Assembly (NCBI GenBank): GCA_019245995.1
Contig: JAFAQW010000062.1
Coordinates: forward strand, 1-8,921
Origin: Vulcanimicrobiota bacterium
Lineage (GTDB): Bacteria; Vulcanimicrobiota; Vulcanimicrobiia; Vulcanimicrobiales; Vulcanimicrobiaceae
DNA: 8,921 nt
Direction of reading: 5' to 3'
The notes under the pieces were generated by a model. That model saw only the letters and a program-made list of their open reading frames with translations. It was not told the DNA's origin and did no database searches. The first letter of the stretch is position 1; every line of letters begins with the position of its first letter. Both the position numbers and the translations under genes were made by a program. This document shows positions 7,201-8,921 of this stretch, piece after piece.

Positions 7201-8858
7201 ACATCGCCGCCGGACAGTCCGCCGAACAGCGTTCCAGTAAACGTCGCACGCGCGGCTGGAACCGGCAAAGCGCTCGCGCGCAGGATGCCAAAGGTCAGAT
7301 TGCGCGGGCGATCGAGTGCGATGCGTCCGTACAGCGAACCCGATCCGCCGTGCACGTGTAGCGGCCCTACCGATCCGCGTCCTCGCTGGTCCACGTCGAC
7401 AAGGGCGTCCAGCTGACGACTAGCGCTCGTTCCCCAAAGGACGCCGTGGAACGCGATGGCTTTGGGATCGTCAGCCGTAGCAACGCCGACGCCGTCGAGT
7501 GGAAGATCCGAAAGAACGGCGCCCGCATACGGAATGCGCCCGGGCGGCGCGTCGAAGGTCGTCAACAGGCGTATCGCGTCGCGTTCTCGACTGAAGCCGG
7601 CTTGCCCGCGGGCGGTCAGATTCAATCCCTGATAGGCGCCGCGGAAATCCACGACCTCGGCGTGCCGGCCATCGAACGCGACGAGCCCGCCCAATCCATC
7701 GAGCGCCGTCGACGCATAGCGAAGATGCGCCGATGAGAGGCGGATCCATGTAATCGGTTTATTCGCTCGGCCTTCAATCAACAGGCCGAAGGCGATTGCT
7801 CCGCCGATGGGGAGCCGTTGCGCCTGTGTAAAAGCGCCGCGCAGACGCGCTGCATCGCCGCTGCCGAGCGCGGTCATTCGCAAATGAGGATCGCGCAAGC
7901 CATAGAGGCCGCCCGCGATCGACAGCGGCAGCTCGCCCAAGCGGGCGTCGAAGTGCGGCGTTACGAGGCCGTCGTCGTAGATTTCAACCGGACCTCGGAC
8001 GTCATCAATCGGCTCCGCAAGACCCCGCAGCGCGATGCGTCCGCGCGATAGCGTGCAGCTTGCGGCTAGGTGTGCGGAGAGCGCGCCCTGCGCGTCCGCG
8101 ATTCCGGCGTAGCGGGCATCGAGTCCGTAGACGGTTCCATTGAGGAACCGCAGCGACGTGGAATCGGCGATAAAGTTAACGGCCGCGGCGATCGGCAACT
8201 TCTGGGCCGTCCAGTGCTGATCGATGTAACCCGCCGGCACGTTCATATCGCCACGGCCGCGGATCGGGTACAGCGAATCGGGACGCTCCCCGTAGAGCAG
8301 GTTCGCCGCATAATGCGACCGTGCCGAACTCGAAATCTCGGCGTCAAGCGAAAGCGCACGAACGTAAAGGCGCCGTTTCGTTGCGACTGCCTGCGGTCGC
8401 GCATCGTACACGTCCGCGGATGCATTCCGAACCCGAATCGTTGCGATGAGTGGGCGCCCGCCCTGCCCGCCGCCGGCCTGCACGTGCGGGAGCGGAATAT
8501 TGTACGTTCCATCGGCGCGGCGCAACAGCGTCACGTGCGGCGACTGCGCTTCGACGGAGCTCACGCCAAAAAGCCGCGTTCCGCCGGGAAGCCAATCTCG
8601 CATGACGTAGCCCACGCGCAAAAGGGGGATCGTTGCGATGGGCTCGTCGCGCCGCGACGTGACCACGACGTTGCGAAACGTTGCGCGATCCGGCGCGAGC
8701 GATAGATCGCTATAGGTGAAACGCACGCCCGCAAAAGCGTCGACCGCCAGGCCGATGGCGCCCCGCGAAATGACCTGCCACTGCCATAGTGCGAGCGCCG
8801 TTGTGAAGCAAGCGATGCCGAACGCCCACCACAACCACTGGCGACGCCAGCGTTTCAT
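4239..8858 (-). CDS. tamB: TamB-family translocation/assembly protein (AsmA-like N-terminus, DUF490 C-terminal domain)
   Basis: This 1539-residue protein has a basic N-terminus (MKRWRRQ) followed by one membrane segment (about 8-29), giving an inner-membrane anchor with the rest in the periplasm. Residues 40-130 look like the AsmA/TamB start (YSDLSLAPDRATFRNVVV, 49-66). The long middle is repetitive beta strand with Gly, Ala, Val and Asp turns, as expected for the beta-taco groove that carries lipid or protein substrates between membranes. The C-terminal TamB domain (about 1280-1539) is clear: GSLSFYRNFNLERGVVRFDP (1307-1326), then VTGPATNMNLSLASDPPYSR with the hallmark SDPP at 1366-1369 and QQILGILVG after it. 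E. coli TamB is about 1260 residues, so this one is long. The gene is followed by an overlapping ompH-like gene. TamB proteins partner with Omp85 members (TamA/BamA) or act in phospholipid transport; no Omp85 gene lies inside the window. The frame stays open upstream of the ATG to the window edge, but holds no ATG, GTG or TTG there. Confidence 0.92.
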   Translation of the reverse strand: MKRWRRQWLWWAFGIACFTTALALWQWQVISRGAIGLAVDAFAGVRFTYSDLSLAPDRATFRNVVVTSRRDEPIATIPLLRVGYVMRDWLPGGTRLFGVSSVEAQSPHVTLLRRADGTYNIPLPHVQAGGGQGGRPLIATIRVRNASADVYDARPQAVATKRRLYVRALSLDAEISSSARSHYAANLLYGERPDSLYPIRGRGDMNVPAGYIDQHWTAQKLPIAAAVNFIADSTSLRFLNGTVYGLDARYAGIADAQGALSAHLAASCTLSRGRIALRGLAEPIDDVRGPVEIYDDGLVTPHFDARLGELPLSIAGGLYGLRDPHLRMTALGSGDAARLRGAFTQAQRLPIGGAIAFGLLIEGRANKPITWIRLSSAHLRYASTALDGLGGLVAFDGRHAEVVDFRGAYQGLNLTARGQAGFSRERDAIRLLTTFDAPPGRIPYAGAVLSDLPLDGVGVATADDPKAIAFHGVLWGTSASRQLDALVDVDQRGRGSVGPLHVHGGSGSLYGRIALDRPRNLTFGILRASALPVPAARATFTGTLFGGLSGGDVGVGAAGALRGEWGAATAQARVALRNGTMRGAVFGNFGRAASFAASVDGTPGAPHVVGTVVASGMRYRDFNVNGNAAVDYRNGSALLYDTQAAIGPLFVGLAGTIAGIAPGSALPPRYDLAADVHTSDARTVMALARPQLADLVQGSFDADVRVRGAGSAASVAGRVRAPEGSVNGLAFRGFSGDVEASRSAFSVTAGRVVVGSSALALSADAAGATQHVSVDAPDLDLSDLNDFFDAGDMFAGRGHLTLAASVRNAMVESSTGVARFTGARFRRLDLGNVVARWHTAGDRVMTVARLGGPTGVVNVAGSLSPSQRSVDLRADGRGLDLAVWLPMLGVDAPVTGRLDAKATVAGVYPDLAMDVHAAVFGGTAGRLPVRRFELSASASHGRGIVRSAILEVPSMTTTLAGTFGLRPQDRLALSAHTVSPDVQHFFFLATGTKPEFDGSLDSTLFIEGTRREPVLRDAFALRTARYRDLTIPQIKADVAIDRRTVRVTNGEVDFTKGRALATAVVPITITASGVAPARGPISAQLRADDLELSNFVALLPKRTQLAGRVDGEVHARGTMTAPLLSGVLALRRGTFSGPMERSPVENVRADLTFEGTRTRLESEGRVGPGSISANGSAVVSSLLRPSDARMSLQARAVNARFDLPDYFDGAIDGEVAMQRSGTTSPVVTGNVVVSNARVPLTAFLSSKGGNEQSPLLPNVAFNALKISAGPNVRVQSRNVDIGASGDVTLGGSLRAPTLAGSFESTGGSLSFYRNFNLERGVVRFDPGSGIIPDVNAVATTFVTNPATAIRLHVTGPATNMNLSLASDPPYSRQQILGILVGAQQFGAVQGVHGNAEPFSATTAVTNVALGQLNTVFTRTLLEPLSSSLASSLGFTEVQITTDIQSGVGISAMKAFGKTVTAIFSQTFGYPRSQSITLEAHPSVGTGLRLIAFTSEGPTLFALLQPQAIASDVMNLNHMTSFTPTSGTNGIAFSYLRKFP
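4250..4254 (-). promoter_or_regulatory. Shine-Dalgarno of the ompH-like gene inside the end of the tamB-like gene
   Basis: On the minus strand GAGGA lies 7 bases before the ATG at 4242-4240, within the last codons of the tamB-like gene. With the 4-base ATGA overlap (4239-4242) this points to translational coupling, and supports this ATG as the real start. Confidence 0.75.
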
Positions 8859-8921
8859 ACGCGACTTTTTCCCAATTGTGTAGGATGCGTACCCTGGTCC
8901 GCGATTAGAGAGCGCTTCCTG
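8859..8921 (-). other. Upstream stretch of the tamB-like gene
   Basis: Sixty-three bases precede the ATG. The nearest ribosome-site candidate on the minus strand is the purine run GGGAAAAAG (8864-8872), about 6 bases before the start, which is a weak match. The segment is less G/C-biased at codon positions than the neighbouring gene, so it looks more like a leader or promoter than coding sequence. No clear -35/-10 pair is visible. One alternative frame ends in TGA overlapping the ATG (GTATGA), so the end of an upstream gene in an ATGA overlap cannot be excluded. Confidence 0.35.

Noticed and set aside
8070..8705. A 211-codon plus-strand frame opposite the start of the tamB-like gene
   Set aside because: No signal, motif or ribosome site; it is antisense to the well-supported N-terminal region of the TamB protein.
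4964..8858. Repetitive feel of the tamB-like gene, considered as DNA tandem repeats
   Set aside because: The periodicity is in protein composition (alternating beta strand residues); I see no repeated DNA units longer than a few bases.
1..8921. CRISPR arrays, tRNA, rRNA, insertion sequences, riboswitches, toxin-antitoxin or phage defence genes
   Set aside because: None of the expected repeats, conserved RNA blocks, transposase motifs or defence domains is visible on either strand.

Overview
The window is GC-rich bacterial chromosome, densely coded, with strong G/C preference at third codon positions and an Arg-over-Lys bias in the proteins. A TamB-family protein together with a Skp/OmpH-like periplasmic protein implies a diderm cell with an outer membrane. 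The mix of a lipobox-bearing, cysteine-rich sedolisin and a long TamB reminds me of uncultured soil lineages such as Candidatus Eremiobacterota (WPS-2). That placement is an impression from protein style only, with no marker gene to support it.

Layout, left to right: (1) 1-792, plus strand, the C-terminal part of a glycerolipid acyltransferase-like protein whose start lies outside the window. (2) 783-1253, minus strand, an O6-alkylguanine-DNA alkyltransferase homologue in which the catalytic Cys of PCHR is Ala (PAHR), so it is probably an alkyltransferase-like (ATL) damage-sensing protein. (3) 1310-2647, plus strand, a secreted, probably lipid-anchored S53 (sedolisin) peptidase with a very good Shine-Dalgarno. 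(4) 2651-3094, plus strand, a small exported protein of unknown function, 3 bases downstream of the peptidase and probably co-transcribed with it. (5) 3091-4242, minus strand, a long helical, Skp/OmpH-like exported protein. (6) 4239-8858, minus strand, a 1539-residue TamB-family envelope protein whose stop overlaps the start of gene 5 (ATGA).

Two functional units are visible. The tamB-ompH-like pair on the minus strand is a translationally coupled envelope-biogenesis operon: an inner-membrane-anchored periplasm-spanning protein plus a soluble periplasmic helper. The peptidase and small-protein pair on the plus strand is an exported proteolytic unit with an uncharacterised partner. Genes are packed so tightly that both convergent junctions (783-792 and 3091-3094) overlap at their stop codons. 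I see no factor-independent terminator, tRNA, rRNA, CRISPR array, insertion sequence or long direct repeat. The most notable single observation is the Cys-to-Ala replacement in the alkyltransferase homologue. I did not find anything I would call a new multi-gene defence or metabolic system.
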